Of a stretch of 40,721 bases of DNA, positions 13,076-21,374 are shown in pieces. Below the pieces are notes generated by a model. The model was not told the origin of the DNA. It saw only the letters and a list, made by a program, of their open reading frames with translations, and did no database searches. How positions within the stretch are numbered: position 1 is the first letter of the stretch; every line of letters begins with the position of its first letter. Source of the stretch: a virus; the IMG/VR virus record IMGVR_UViG_3300050821_024072, positions 1 to 40,721 of that record; one strand, given 5' to 3'. Both the position numbers and the translations under genes were made by a program.

Positions 13076-14470
13076 ATGCCAACTAGCGTTCGCCAGCAAT
13101 CCAGCGCCGTCTTGAAGATGGCCGAGGACTGGCTACTGATCGACGCCCTCATGGGCGGCACGAACGCCATGCGGAAGCAGAGCACGAAGTTCCTTCCGAA
13201 GTGGCCGGCCGAAGACCAGGAGGCCTATAGCCTGCGTCTTGCAACCGCCACGCTGTTTCCGGCCTATGCGCGCACGGTTTCGGTGCTGGTGGGCAAGCCA
13301 TTCTCGAAACAGGTCACGTTCGATGAGAAGGTCCCGGGCAGGGTCAAGCCATGGCTCGAGGATGTGGATCGTGAGGGCAGAAACCTTCACACATTCGCCG
13401 CTGCTCTCGCCGAGGAAGCTCTAAGCCACGGGCTTTGCGGGATTCTGGTCGATGCGCCGGCTGCTGAGGGCGTGCGCACCATTGAGGATGAGAAAAGCGC
13501 CGGCATCCGTCCGTATTTCGTGCATATCAAGCATGACGCGATACTGGGGTGGAGAATCGATACCACGAACGGTGGCGCGCGATTAAAGCAATTGCGCCTT
13601 CTCGAGAGCGTCGAGGAGGACGACGGAGAATTCGGCACCAAGACGGTCGAACAGGTGCGAGTGCTCGAGCCGGGCAAATGGACGACGTATCGGAAGGTTA
13701 AGAGCGACAGCGGCCAGGAGACTTGGGTCCAACACCAAGCCGGCACCACCAAGGTGAAAGAGATACCGTTCGTCCCCGTCTATGGGCGGCGGACCGATTT
13801 CATGACCGGCACACCGCCGATGCTCGAGCTTGGCTGGGCCAATGTCGAGCACTGGCAGAGCAAAAGCGACCAGCAAACAATACTGCACGTCGCGCGAGTA
13901 CCGATCCTCTTCGGCAAGGAACTGGGCGCCAAGACGAAGGTCGCGGTCGGATCAGGCACGATGGTCAATGCGTCATCGAAGGACGCGGATCTGAAATACG
14001 TCGAGCATACCGGTGCCGCTATTGGGGCCGGCAGGCAATCACTGCTCGATCTCGAAGATCGGATGCGCCAGATCGGCGCCGAGCTGCTGGTCATTAAGCC
14101 GGGTAACCGCACAGTCGTCGAAACCGTTGCCGACAACGAGCAGGGCAAATGCGACCTCCAGCGCATGATGGAATCGATGGAAGACGGCCTCGACCAGGCC
14201 GTAGACTTCATGGCGCAATTCGTCGGTGAGAGCAGTGACGCGCACATATCGATTTACAAGGATTTCGGGGTCGCGAACCTAGCGGAGGCCTCCGCGCAGC
14301 TGCTGGTAGAAATGCATAGTGACGGCTCGCTGAGCGACGCCACGACACTGAACGAATTGAAGCGCCGCGGCATCCTGAGCCCGGACATTGATGTCGCCAA
14401 GGAAATCGTCGCTGCTAAAGCCGACGCCAAAGACCGGCCGGCGCAGATCAAGGAAAATATCAACGAATAA
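13076..14470 (+). CDS. Portal protein (DUF4055 type)
   Basis: 464 residues beginning MPTSVRQQS. GGAG six to nine bases upstream decides for this ATG over a GTG overlapping the terminase stop. The N-terminal part (AMRKQSTKFLPKW, EAYSLRLATATLFPAYARTV, VLVGKPFSKQ) follows DUF4055, a portal family of phages with large-terminase type 6. The middle has PFVPVYGRR and GTPPMLELGWANVEHWQ as in that family. It would form the dodecameric ring at one capsid vertex. It lies directly between terminase and scaffold-like genes, as expected. Confidence 0.88.
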   Translation: MPTSVRQQSSAVLKMAEDWLLIDALMGGTNAMRKQSTKFLPKWPAEDQEAYSLRLATATLFPAYARTVSVLVGKPFSKQVTFDEKVPGRVKPWLEDVDREGRNLHTFAAALAEEALSHGLCGILVDAPAAEGVRTIEDEKSAGIRPYFVHIKHDAILGWRIDTTNGGARLKQLRLLESVEEDDGEFGTKTVEQVRVLEPGKWTTYRKVKSDSGQETWVQHQAGTTKVKEIPFVPVYGRRTDFMTGTPPMLELGWANVEHWQSKSDQQTILHVARVPILFGKELGAKTKVAVGSGTMVNASSKDADLKYVEHTGAAIGAGRQSLLDLEDRMRQIGAELLVIKPGNRTVVETVADNEQGKCDLQRMMESMEDGLDQAVDFMAQFVGESSDAHISIYKDFGVANLAEASAQLLVEMHSDGSLSDATTLNELKRRGILSPDIDVAKEIVAAKADAKDRPAQIKENINE

Positions 14471-14557
14471 TCGAGATTGCTGCGAGCGGGATGGCGAGCG
14501 GCGCCAAGGGTTCGGATGAACCCAATGACCGGCGGATGCCGGAGAAAGTAGCCTACA

Positions 14558-15331
14558 ATGCCTTGGAAGCTTGATGACGCCGGGAAGATTGTCGTTCAGG
14601 ACAATAAACCGGTGTTTACCGACGAGAGCGGCAAAGACATCGCTGTCGACTATCCGCATACGCTCGCGACCATCTCCCGTCTCAATGGCGAGGCCAAGGG
14701 TCATCGCGAAGCGAAGGAAACCGCAGAGGAGAAGCTAAAGGCTTTCGAGGGAATTGAAGATCCGGGCGCCGCATTGAAGGCGCTGGAGACGGTCAAAAAC
14801 CTCGATGACAAGAAGCTGGTCGACGCCGGCGAAGTGCAGCGCATCAAGGACGAGGCCCGACAAGCCTACGAGGATCAACTCAAGGCCCAGCTGAAGAAGT
14901 TTGAGCCGGTGCAGGCAGAGCGTGATTCGTTGCGTGGTGAGCTGACGCAGGAGCGAATTGGAAATGCGTTCGGCAAGTCGAAGTTCATCACCGACAAAAT
15001 GGCGATCCCGGTCGACCTCGTGCAGGCACAATTCGGCAAGTTCTTCACCATCAAGGATGGGAAGATTCAGGCCAAGGGCTACGACGGCAACCCGCTTTAT
15101 AGCAAAGCCAAACCCGGCGAAATCGCCGAGTTTGATGAGGCTATCGAGCTTCTCGTCGACGGCTATCCGCACCGCGACAGCATCCTGAAAGGTTCGGGAG
15201 CATCGGGCGGGGGTGCAGGCGGCTCAGGTAGTGGGTCTGGCGGTGGCAAGACCATGACGCGCGCGGCTTTCGCTCAACTCGACGCTGCCGGTCAGATGGA
15301 AGCCGCGAAGACGCTCAAGATCGTCGATTAA
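14558..15331 (+). CDS. Scaffold-like protein (DUF6651-like)
   Basis: 257 residues. Acidic and helical, with a coiled-coil-like region at ~50-135 (NGEAKGHREAKETAEEKLKA... and AYEDQLKAQLKKFEPVQAER), a more globular part with AIPVDLVQAQFGKFFTIKDG, a Gly/Ser linker (~214-232) and a basic C-terminal helix ending KTLKIVD. This build and its place between portal and coat genes fit an internal scaffold, whose C-terminal helix docks on the coat protein. The family name is from memory and less certain than the role. Confidence 0.75.
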   Translation: MPWKLDDAGKIVVQDNKPVFTDESGKDIAVDYPHTLATISRLNGEAKGHREAKETAEEKLKAFEGIEDPGAALKALETVKNLDDKKLVDAGEVQRIKDEARQAYEDQLKAQLKKFEPVQAERDSLRGELTQERIGNAFGKSKFITDKMAIPVDLVQAQFGKFFTIKDGKIQAKGYDGNPLYSKAKPGEIAEFDEAIELLVDGYPHRDSILKGSGASGGGAGGSGSGSGGGKTMTRAAFAQLDAAGQMEAAKTLKIVD

Positions 15332-15422
15332 TCAGAATTTTCCTGAACCTGGATGGGGGACGGAGCCGGAGCCGGACGGCTCGCACAATCCAAAACTAAC
15401 CCCCTGACAACATGGAGACTAT

Positions 15423-16595
15423 ATGGCTAATACGCTGACCTCGCTCATTCCTACGATCTATGAAGCGCTGGACGTCGTCTCGCGCGAGATGATCGGATTC
15501 ATTCCAGCCGTCGCGCGCAATAGCTCGGCTGAGCGTGCTGCTCTCAACGAAACCATCCTGGTGCCTATCACCCAGCCTCAGGCTGCGCAGGATATCACTG
15601 CCGCCGTCATTCCCCCGGATACCGGCGACCAGACGATCGGCAATGTGTCGATGACCATTCAGAAGAGCAAGATGGTCCCGATCCGCTGGAACGGCGAACA
15701 GCAGAAGGGCATGAAGAACTCGGGCACATACAATGCAGTGCTCCGTGAGCAGTTTGCCCAAGGCTTCCGCACGCTGGCGAACCTGATCGAAACCGACTTA
15801 TTCAACACGGCCTACCAGAACGCCTCGCGCGCCTATGGAACGCCCGGCACGGCGCCGTTCGGTACCGCGGCCGATCTGTCCGATGCTTCGAATACCCGCA
15901 AGATGCTAGACGACAACGGTTGCCCTCAAAGCGACCTTCACCTCGTCCTTGGATCAGCCGCAGTCAATAACCTGCGCGGCAAGCAGAGCATCCTGTTGAA
16001 AACCAATGAAATGGGCAGCGATGCTTTCCGTAAAACCGGTCAAATCGCCGATGTGCCTCTTGCTGGGTTCATGTTGCACAACAGCAACTCTATTCAGCAG
16101 GTCACCAAGGGCACCGGCGCCTCCTATCAGCTGAATGGCGCACTGGCGCAAGGCGCAACGTCCGTTGTGGCTGATACGGGAACTGGAACGATCCTGGCCG
16201 GTGACGTGATCACTTTCTCGGACGATTCGACCGACAAATATGTTGTCAACTCTGCCCTGTCTGGCTCCAACCTCACGATCGGTGGGCCTGGCATCCGGGC
16301 GATTGCCGGCGAAGCCGATAATACGACCTTCTCGCTGAGCAACAGCTACACCCCCAACGTAGGCTTCACCCGCTCAGCTCTCCAGCTGATCACCCGCGCG
16401 CCGGCAATGCCGCTGGATGAAGATGGCAACCCGATGGATCTGGCTGAAGACGTCCAGTTGGTGACCGATCCAGTGTCGGGCATCACCTTTGAGGTCTCGA
16501 TGTACCGTCAGTTCAGACAGATGGTCTACTACGTGGCTCTCGCCTGGGGCGCCAACGCCATCAAGCCGCCTCATATCGTTATACTTCAGGGTTAA
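15423..16595 (+). CDS. Major capsid protein, P22 coat type
   Basis: 390 residues. The opening MANTLTSLIPTIYEALDVVS, then REMIGFIPAVARNSSAERAA and PDTGDQTIGNVSMTI are characteristic of the P22 gp5-like coat group within the HK97 fold. Residues ~225-310 are an extra beta-rich part (ATSVVADTGTGTILAGDVIT...), probably the inserted domain of this group. The C terminus (SMYRQFRQMVYYVALAWGAN) matches the final strand. A weak GGAG leader precedes the ATG, while two tandem hairpins follow the stop, consistent with high, segmented expression. Confidence 0.93.
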   Translation: MANTLTSLIPTIYEALDVVSREMIGFIPAVARNSSAERAALNETILVPITQPQAAQDITAAVIPPDTGDQTIGNVSMTIQKSKMVPIRWNGEQQKGMKNSGTYNAVLREQFAQGFRTLANLIETDLFNTAYQNASRAYGTPGTAPFGTAADLSDASNTRKMLDDNGCPQSDLHLVLGSAAVNNLRGKQSILLKTNEMGSDAFRKTGQIADVPLAGFMLHNSNSIQQVTKGTGASYQLNGALAQGATSVVADTGTGTILAGDVITFSDDSTDKYVVNSALSGSNLTIGGPGIRAIAGEADNTTFSLSNSYTPNVGFTRSALQLITRAPAMPLDEDGNPMDLAEDVQLVTDPVSGITFEVSMYRQFRQMVYYVALAWGANAIKPPHIVILQG

Positions 16596-16614
16596 CCGAT
16601 CTCAGTTGATCGGT
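16595..16614 (+). terminator. Hairpin immediately after the coat gene
   Basis: ACCGATC-TCAGTT-GATCGGT, a 7-bp perfect stem beginning at the last base of the coat stop codon, followed by CATTTGTTCC, which is only moderately T-rich. It is likely a partial terminator or an mRNA 3'-end stabiliser. Confidence 0.5.
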
Positions 16615-16637
16615 CATTTGTTCCGTACTAGGAATGG

Positions 16638-16664
16638 GGTCGCGGGATGGTATGGCCCGCGACC
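16638..16664 (+). other. Second hairpin after the coat gene
   Basis: GGTCGCGGG pairs perfectly with CCCGCGACC around a nine-base loop. No T tract follows, and the ribosome-binding site of the next gene (GGAGGA) comes eight bases later. It could slow ribosomes or nucleases and lower expression of downstream genes relative to coat. Confidence 0.6.
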
Positions 16665-16681
16665 ACAACTCCGGAGGATTC

Positions 16682-16879
16682 ATGGCAAAAAGCAGAAATG
16701 ACGACACTGGCGAAGAGATCGCTGATAAAGGCGAACAGGTGCCTGAAACTGCACGCAAACCGGCTGAGCCGCCGGATGCAAACTCCGATCTGGTCAAGAT
16801 GCGCAAGGGTGAAGACACCTTGCATGTCCATCGGTCGAACGTCGAAGAGCACAAGAAGCTCGGCTGGGATCACGCCTAA
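16682..16879 (+). CDS. Small acidic head protein
   Basis: 65 residues beginning MAKSRNDDTG, with a strong GGAGGA nine bases upstream. Polar throughout; the C-terminal part (LVKMRKGEDTLHVHRSNVEE, then HKKLGWDHA) resembles small proteins found between coat and connector genes in many phages, whose role is unknown. Composition and spacing support a real gene. Confidence 0.65.
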   Translation: MAKSRNDDTGEEIADKGEQVPETARKPAEPPDANSDLVKMRKGEDTLHVHRSNVEEHKKLGWDHA

Positions 16880-16888
16880 GGAATTCCA

Positions 16889-17284
16889 ATGACACTGACC
16901 AACGAACAGGTTGTCAGTGTCCGGAAATATTGCGGCTACAGCGTCAGCGGTGATGCCACAACACAGTCTTTCCGCGAGCCGGTCTATACCGATCGCACCT
17001 ATGCTGGAGGGCTGTCGCTCGATTATCGTTTGGCACATCTGCAGCCCGAAGAAGAAGCAGAGATAACGAACTTCTATCTGCCCAATCTGGGGCGCAGGGA
17101 ACGGGAAATCCAAGGTGCGGCGGACAACCTCGACACCGATGAAGCGGCGGTCTGGAAGCACAACAAGGAAGAAGTCGCGGACCGGCGCGACTTATTCGAC
17201 CGTCTGCGGCAGGATCTCTGCGATTTTCTCGGCGTTGCGCCGGGGCCTAATATTTCGCAAGTCACCCGGCTCGTGAGGGCATAA
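16889..17284 (+). CDS. Head-completion/connector-like protein
   Basis: 131 residues beginning MTLTNEQVVSVRKYCGY. A helical protein (EEEAEITNFYLPNLGRRERE, then VADRRDLFDRLRQDLCDFLG), in size and position like the adaptor proteins that sit under the portal in tailed phages (HK97 gp6/SPP1 gp15-like). No family is recognised by sequence, so the role rests on synteny between coat and neck genes. Confidence 0.55.
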   Translation: MTLTNEQVVSVRKYCGYSVSGDATTQSFREPVYTDRTYAGGLSLDYRLAHLQPEEEAEITNFYLPNLGRREREIQGAADNLDTDEAAVWKHNKEEVADRRDLFDRLRQDLCDFLGVAPGPNISQVTRLVRA

Positions 17285-17298
17285 CCATCGGATAGATC

Positions 17299-18204
17299 AT
17301 GAACGGCGCACTCGTCCAGCAACGCATCTGGAAGGGATATGCGCGCGCTGCCGAGAACCTCGGCGACGATTACAAGTTCTACCGGCTACCAGGCGTACAG
17401 GCACCCGGCAAGAGATACGATACCGGCCTTCGTTATGGTCGCGCCGGCACATACAGGCAGCCCGGCGAGATCGATTTCGACTCGGGCGAAGACTGGGAGC
17501 GTGGGCAATACGATTTTGGGCCTGCGGCTGGACTTCTCGATCCATCTGACTTCGACAAGCCCGGCACGCGCTGGGATCTCGGCGGCATGTTCGATCAACC
17601 GACGCCTGACCAAGCGGCAGAAGTCGATTTCGACGCTGCCAACCAGACTTTTGATTCCGGGCAAGATTGGGATCAGCCGGGTCGGTTTCTGACCCAGCGC
17701 TGCGTTTCGCTGAACGCCGAAGACATGGCTTACAAGAAGCCCAACAAGTATGGAAAGGCGACCTGGTACGCGCTGTTTGATGGCGCCGGCATCACGGTCA
17801 GCGACTATTTTATCGGACCTCAAGGCACCTTTTTCATTGCCGGGATGCAGTCGCTATTGCCGATCCTGGCAGTCGAATGCAACCGGGTTGTGACGATCTA
17901 CCGGCCGAAACGGCAGACAAATGTCGGCCTCGGCGGATACGGTGGAACGACCGACACGAATATGCTGACCTTCGTCAAAGGTCGTCCCTGCAGCATCCTG
18001 CAGGGCACCAAGGGCGAGAAGAGCGAAGCGGCCCTGCCGGGCGACACTCGCAGCCCATGGGTCATAATTCTGCTACCGGCTGCCGGCGGCACGATCCGGC
18101 CGGATGACGTGATGATCGATGATTTAGGGCGCCGCTACGTCGTGAGCTCACCTGAACTGACCGATCTGGGGTGGCGCATCACAGCCCAGATGGCGATCGC
18201 CTGA
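17299..18204 (+). CDS. Neck/head-tail protein with Asp-aromatic repeat insert
   Basis: 301 residues. N terminus MNGALVQQRIWKGYARAAEN and C-terminal half (ISVSDYF-like to YVVSSPELTDLGWRITAQM) look like a phage neck component conserved in this position. Between ~55 and 130 lies a low-complexity insert of repeated PG-x-x-x-D-x-D/YD-x-G motifs (GEIDFDSGEDWERGQYDFG, DFDKPGTRWDLGG, AEVDFDAANQTFDSGQDWDQ). Dense Asp next to aromatic residues suggests Ca2+-binding turns or an adhesive loop on the virion, which is inference. Its stop overlaps the next ATG (TGATG). Confidence 0.6.
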   Translation: MNGALVQQRIWKGYARAAENLGDDYKFYRLPGVQAPGKRYDTGLRYGRAGTYRQPGEIDFDSGEDWERGQYDFGPAAGLLDPSDFDKPGTRWDLGGMFDQPTPDQAAEVDFDAANQTFDSGQDWDQPGRFLTQRCVSLNAEDMAYKKPNKYGKATWYALFDGAGITVSDYFIGPQGTFFIAGMQSLLPILAVECNRVVTIYRPKRQTNVGLGGYGGTTDTNMLTFVKGRPCSILQGTKGEKSEAALPGDTRSPWVIILLPAAGGTIRPDDVMIDDLGRRYVVSSPELTDLGWRITAQMAIA

Positions 18205-19163
18205 TGTCGGATATTCGGGATGTTATGAACGCGCTGGCGCAACGCGCCGCGGCGGCTATCTATCCGCAGCTGCAGTTCGATCAGATTCAAGCGAATTGGG
18301 ATACGCCGAAGCTTTGGGATGGGCGCGGGCCAAGCGTTACCGGCGCAGACGTCAAGATTTATGCGGGCTGGCCTTCATCGGCTGACCTCGATGATGATCT
18401 CGCAAACGGAATCAGCCACGTCACGGTTTTTCCACAGGCAACCGAGCGCAACACGACGCGCTATCAGGAACGCGAGCATGTCATCGCGAAGCCGGCGCCA
18501 CCTTCGGTGCAGTTGGCTGTCAGCGGTCCTGAGCTTACACCGAACGACCCGTTTTTCGACATGCCTGGCATCGTCTATGACGCGGGTGGGGATTACGACC
18601 AGACGGTTCTGGCGCAGACCTATCTGATCAATGTGCAAGGTAAGCCGATGGGGCCGTTGAATATCGCCCTTCGGATCAACGCAAAATTCTACGTCTGTCC
18701 CGTCCAATCGACCGACACATCGGCAACGATCGCCGCGGCGTTGGCAGCATTGGTGGTGGTCGATATTGTAGGGACACGGGCATCTGGCTCGCTCCTGATC
18801 ATCGGCCCGACCGGCAGACTGCAAGCCGCGCGAGTTGGCGGTTTCGGAACGACGGCAAGGGAAATCAAGCGGCAGGAACGCGTGGTTCAGGTCATCGTCT
18901 GGGCAAATTCGCCCGATGTGCGAGACGCCCTGGCGGCGGCGCTGGATGTGGCGATCTCCGAGCGGCAGTTCATGGAGATGCCGGACACTTTCGGCGCGCG
19001 CGTCATTTACAAGAACACGATGCTGATCGATGGGCTCCAGAAAGACGCTCTGTATCGGCGTGATCTCAATTACACGGTCGAGTATGCGACCACCGTATCG
19101 AAGCAAAGGGCGCAGGTGATTGCGCCATCAGCAACCGTGAATGAAATCGTTGTAACTGCCTAG
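18204..19163 (+). CDS. Tail-terminator/neck-region protein
   Basis: 319 residues from ATG 18204, coupled to the previous gene. The C-terminal third (RQERVVQVIVWANSPDVRDA, then LDVAISERQFMEMPD) has the strand-helix layout of small tail-terminator proteins, while the front half is longer than in those families. Residues ~115-130 contain MPGIVYDAGGDYDQ, the same PG-x-x-YD-x-G-x-x-YD motif as the insert of the preceding gene. Placed directly before a small gene and the sheath, it probably belongs to the neck. The specific role is uncertain. Confidence 0.5.
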   Translation: MSDIRDVMNALAQRAAAAIYPQLQFDQIQANWDTPKLWDGRGPSVTGADVKIYAGWPSSADLDDDLANGISHVTVFPQATERNTTRYQEREHVIAKPAPPSVQLAVSGPELTPNDPFFDMPGIVYDAGGDYDQTVLAQTYLINVQGKPMGPLNIALRINAKFYVCPVQSTDTSATIAAALAALVVVDIVGTRASGSLLIIGPTGRLQAARVGGFGTTAREIKRQERVVQVIVWANSPDVRDALAAALDVAISERQFMEMPDTFGARVIYKNTMLIDGLQKDALYRRDLNYTVEYATTVSKQRAQVIAPSATVNEIVVTA

Positions 19164-19171
19164 GAGCCGCG

Positions 19172-19375
19172 ATGCATCTGACTGTCGTCCATCCATTCTC
19201 TCTTCAAGATAAAGATGAAGCTGGAAAGCCGCTTGGAGCTCCCGTCGAGCTGGGACGCGGCGACAAGATCTACGATGCCGAAAAAATCCAAGAAGTCCTC
19301 GACGGCGAGAATGCGCGCCACGTCGTGAAGACGGCTGATCAGGGCGACCAGTTCAACGGCACAAAGCCACACTAA
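19172..19375 (+). CDS. Small tail-region protein
   Basis: 67 residues beginning MHLTVVHPFSLQDKDEAG. A beta-rich start (TVVHPFSL, APVELGRGDKI) is followed by a helix (AEKIQEVLDGENARHV) and a polar tail. Similar small proteins stand just before sheath genes in Mu- and P2-like tails. Function unknown; context-based. Confidence 0.6.
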   Translation: MHLTVVHPFSLQDKDEAGKPLGAPVELGRGDKIYDAEKIQEVLDGENARHVVKTADQGDQFNGTKPH

Positions 19376-19387
19376 CCGGGAGCATCA

Positions 19388-20938
19388 ATGCCTATCTTCA
19401 ATCTCGGTGCGGTCAATACCGCAGCGCTGGTGACGCCCGGCGTCTACGTCCAGAAAATCCCCCCTCAAACCCGGTTCATCAATGGCGTGCCGACCGACAT
19501 TCTCGGTCTTATCGGCGTCGGCTCATGGGGGCCGGTCAATAGCGCGGTGCTGGCTGCGGCCGATACCTTCGGGCTCGTTACCTTCCGCAAATACGACCTT
19601 GCCTCGGCCCTCTACATCTCGGCCCAGATCGGCGCCAACAATGTCCGCGCGGTGCGCGTTACCGACGGCACAGATGTGGCCGCTACGGCAACGGTGCGGG
19701 ATAATGCGGGCTCCCCGGCTACCGGCGCCACGCTTACAGCCATCTACACCGGCATCATCGGCAACGGTCTCTCGACCATCATGGCGGCGGGCACGAAGCC
19801 CAACACCTTCAAGCTCACGATCAACCGTCCGGGCTATTCATCCGAAGTCTTCGACAATCTGAGCGGGTCAGGCTCAGCCTTCTGGGCCAATCTGGTTTCG
19901 GCTATCAACAATGGCCAGACCGGCCTTCGCGGGCCGTCTCAGCTCGTCGTGGCCACAGTCGCCAGCTCTGCCAATCCCCCGACGCTGGAAAGCCGGACTT
20001 TCTCCGGCGGCACGGACGGTGCCAGCGGCGTCGCCGACACCACCATTGTCGGCACCGACGCGGTCGCTGTGGCGAGCCGCACGGGCATGTATGCCCTGCG
20101 CGGGTCTGGCGCGCAGGTCGCCAACCTGATCGATCTCACAGATACGACGCAATGGCCCGGTATCGCCGCCTTCGCCGATAGCGAGGGTGTTTATATCCCT
20201 GTGATGGGCTCAACCGGCCAATCCTACAGCACGGTCTCGACCAATCTGAACACGGCAGGGGTCGACACACCGTCCCTCAAGGTGCTGGTCGGCGACTGGA
20301 TTTATTGGCAGGACAACGTCAACGGCATTCTGCGCCTGATCTCTCCGGCGACCTTTGTCGCGGCCGAGCTGGCCAATCTCTCGCCCGAACAATCGACCCT
20401 CAACAAGGAAATTCCTGCCGTTGTCGGGACTCAACGCTCATCCCAAAACCAGCCTTACAGCGCGTCTGAAATCGGCGCCGTGGCGGGGGCGCGGCTCGAT
20501 GCCGTGGCAAACCCCTCCCCCGGTGGCTCGTATTTCGGGGCGCAGACCGGCCGCAATTGCTCCAGCGATCCGACGAGGAACGGCGACAACTACACGCGCC
20601 TGACGAACTTCCTCGCGCTTACGATCGCATCGGCTTTTGGATATGTCATCGGCCAGTTGCAAACGCAGGATCTCCGCACGCAGACGGCTGCATCGATCCG
20701 CAACTTCCTGCAGAACCTCGTCAATCAAGGCATGATCGGCGACGTCAACGGAGGGCCTCCGTTCAGCGTCGAAATCGATGCCAAGAACAACCCCGAAAGC
20801 CAGGTCGCGCTTGGCTATATGCAAGCCAATGTGCAGGTCAAATATCTCAGCATCATCTGGTTCTTCCTGGTCAATCTCGAGGGCGGCCAGACCGTGACAG
20901 TCACGCAAACCGGTCAGCAACAAGCGAAATCTCAATAG
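19388..20938 (+). CDS. Contractile tail sheath protein
   Basis: 516 residues. The N terminus (GVYVQKIPPQTRFINGVPTD, then GLIGVGSWGPVNSAVLAADTF without gaps in style) and the C-terminal domain (RNFLQNLVNQGMIGDVNG, then FSVEIDAKNNPESQVALGYM and VQVKYLSIIWFFLVNLEGG) are typical of sheath proteins of myoviruses. It polymerises around the tube and contracts to drive it through the envelope. Size is normal for this family. The following tube gene confirms a contractile tail. Confidence 0.93.
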   Translation: MPIFNLGAVNTAALVTPGVYVQKIPPQTRFINGVPTDILGLIGVGSWGPVNSAVLAAADTFGLVTFRKYDLASALYISAQIGANNVRAVRVTDGTDVAATATVRDNAGSPATGATLTAIYTGIIGNGLSTIMAAGTKPNTFKLTINRPGYSSEVFDNLSGSGSAFWANLVSAINNGQTGLRGPSQLVVATVASSANPPTLESRTFSGGTDGASGVADTTIVGTDAVAVASRTGMYALRGSGAQVANLIDLTDTTQWPGIAAFADSEGVYIPVMGSTGQSYSTVSTNLNTAGVDTPSLKVLVGDWIYWQDNVNGILRLISPATFVAAELANLSPEQSTLNKEIPAVVGTQRSSQNQPYSASEIGAVAGARLDAVANPSPGGSYFGAQTGRNCSSDPTRNGDNYTRLTNFLALTIASAFGYVIGQLQTQDLRTQTAASIRNFLQNLVNQGMIGDVNGGPPFSVEIDAKNNPESQVALGYMQANVQVKYLSIIWFFLVNLEGGQTVTVTQTGQQQAKSQ

Positions 20939-20945
20939 GAGCGCC

Positions 20946-21374
20946 ATGCCCACTAATAATTTCTCTACCGGCAAGGACATAACTCTTGTCGTCCAGCTGC
21001 CGGGCGGCGCGCTCCAGCTCAATCTGACGGATTTTGGCTACCGTGCGAAGACCACAACGATCGAGTCGAAGGCGCTCGATGGCAAAAAGCAACACGCCTA
21101 CATTCCGGACGGCCATGATTTAACGTTCAAGGTCGACCGCGTTGACACATCGGTTGATGACTTCTGGGCTCAGTACGAAGCGGCCTACTACGCTGGCGTC
21201 AATCAGCTTGACGGCACCATCTACCAGACGATCGCTGAAGCTGACGGCTCGGTTTCGCAGTGGAGCTTCATCGGCGTTGTGATCAAGGTTGATGATCTCG
21301 GCAGTTGGGCCGGCGACAAGAAGGTCGAACAGTCACTTTCCGGCATGGCAACACAGAGGATTCGGGTGGCCTAA
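20946..21374 (+). CDS. Tail tube protein
   Basis: 142 residues beginning MPTNNFSTGKDITLVV. The beta-sandwich pattern (GGALQLNLTDFGYRAKTT, then DLTFKVDRVDTSVDDFWAQY, then WSFIGVVIKVDDLGSWAGDK) is that of tube subunits of contractile tails, and it lies directly after the sheath gene. GGAG stands five bases before the ATG. Its last base forms the A of the next gene's ATG. Confidence 0.88.
   Translation: MPTNNFSTGKDITLVVQLPGGALQLNLTDFGYRAKTTTIESKALDGKKQHAYIPDGHDLTFKVDRVDTSVDDFWAQYEAAYYAGVNQLDGTIYQTIAEADGSVSQWSFIGVVIKVDDLGSWAGDKKVEQSLSGMATQRIRVA

Noticed and set aside
13583-13888. Leftward frames across the portal gene
   Set aside because: High-GC genes generate long antisense frames; these lack start signals and known motifs while the portal frame is clearly coding.
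15385-15400. CCCCCTGACA next to the coat gene and the C5 run at 3878 as a shared slippery or recombination site
   Set aside because: The similarity (AACCCCCTGAC) is short and its two contexts differ; chance recurrence is sufficient explanation.
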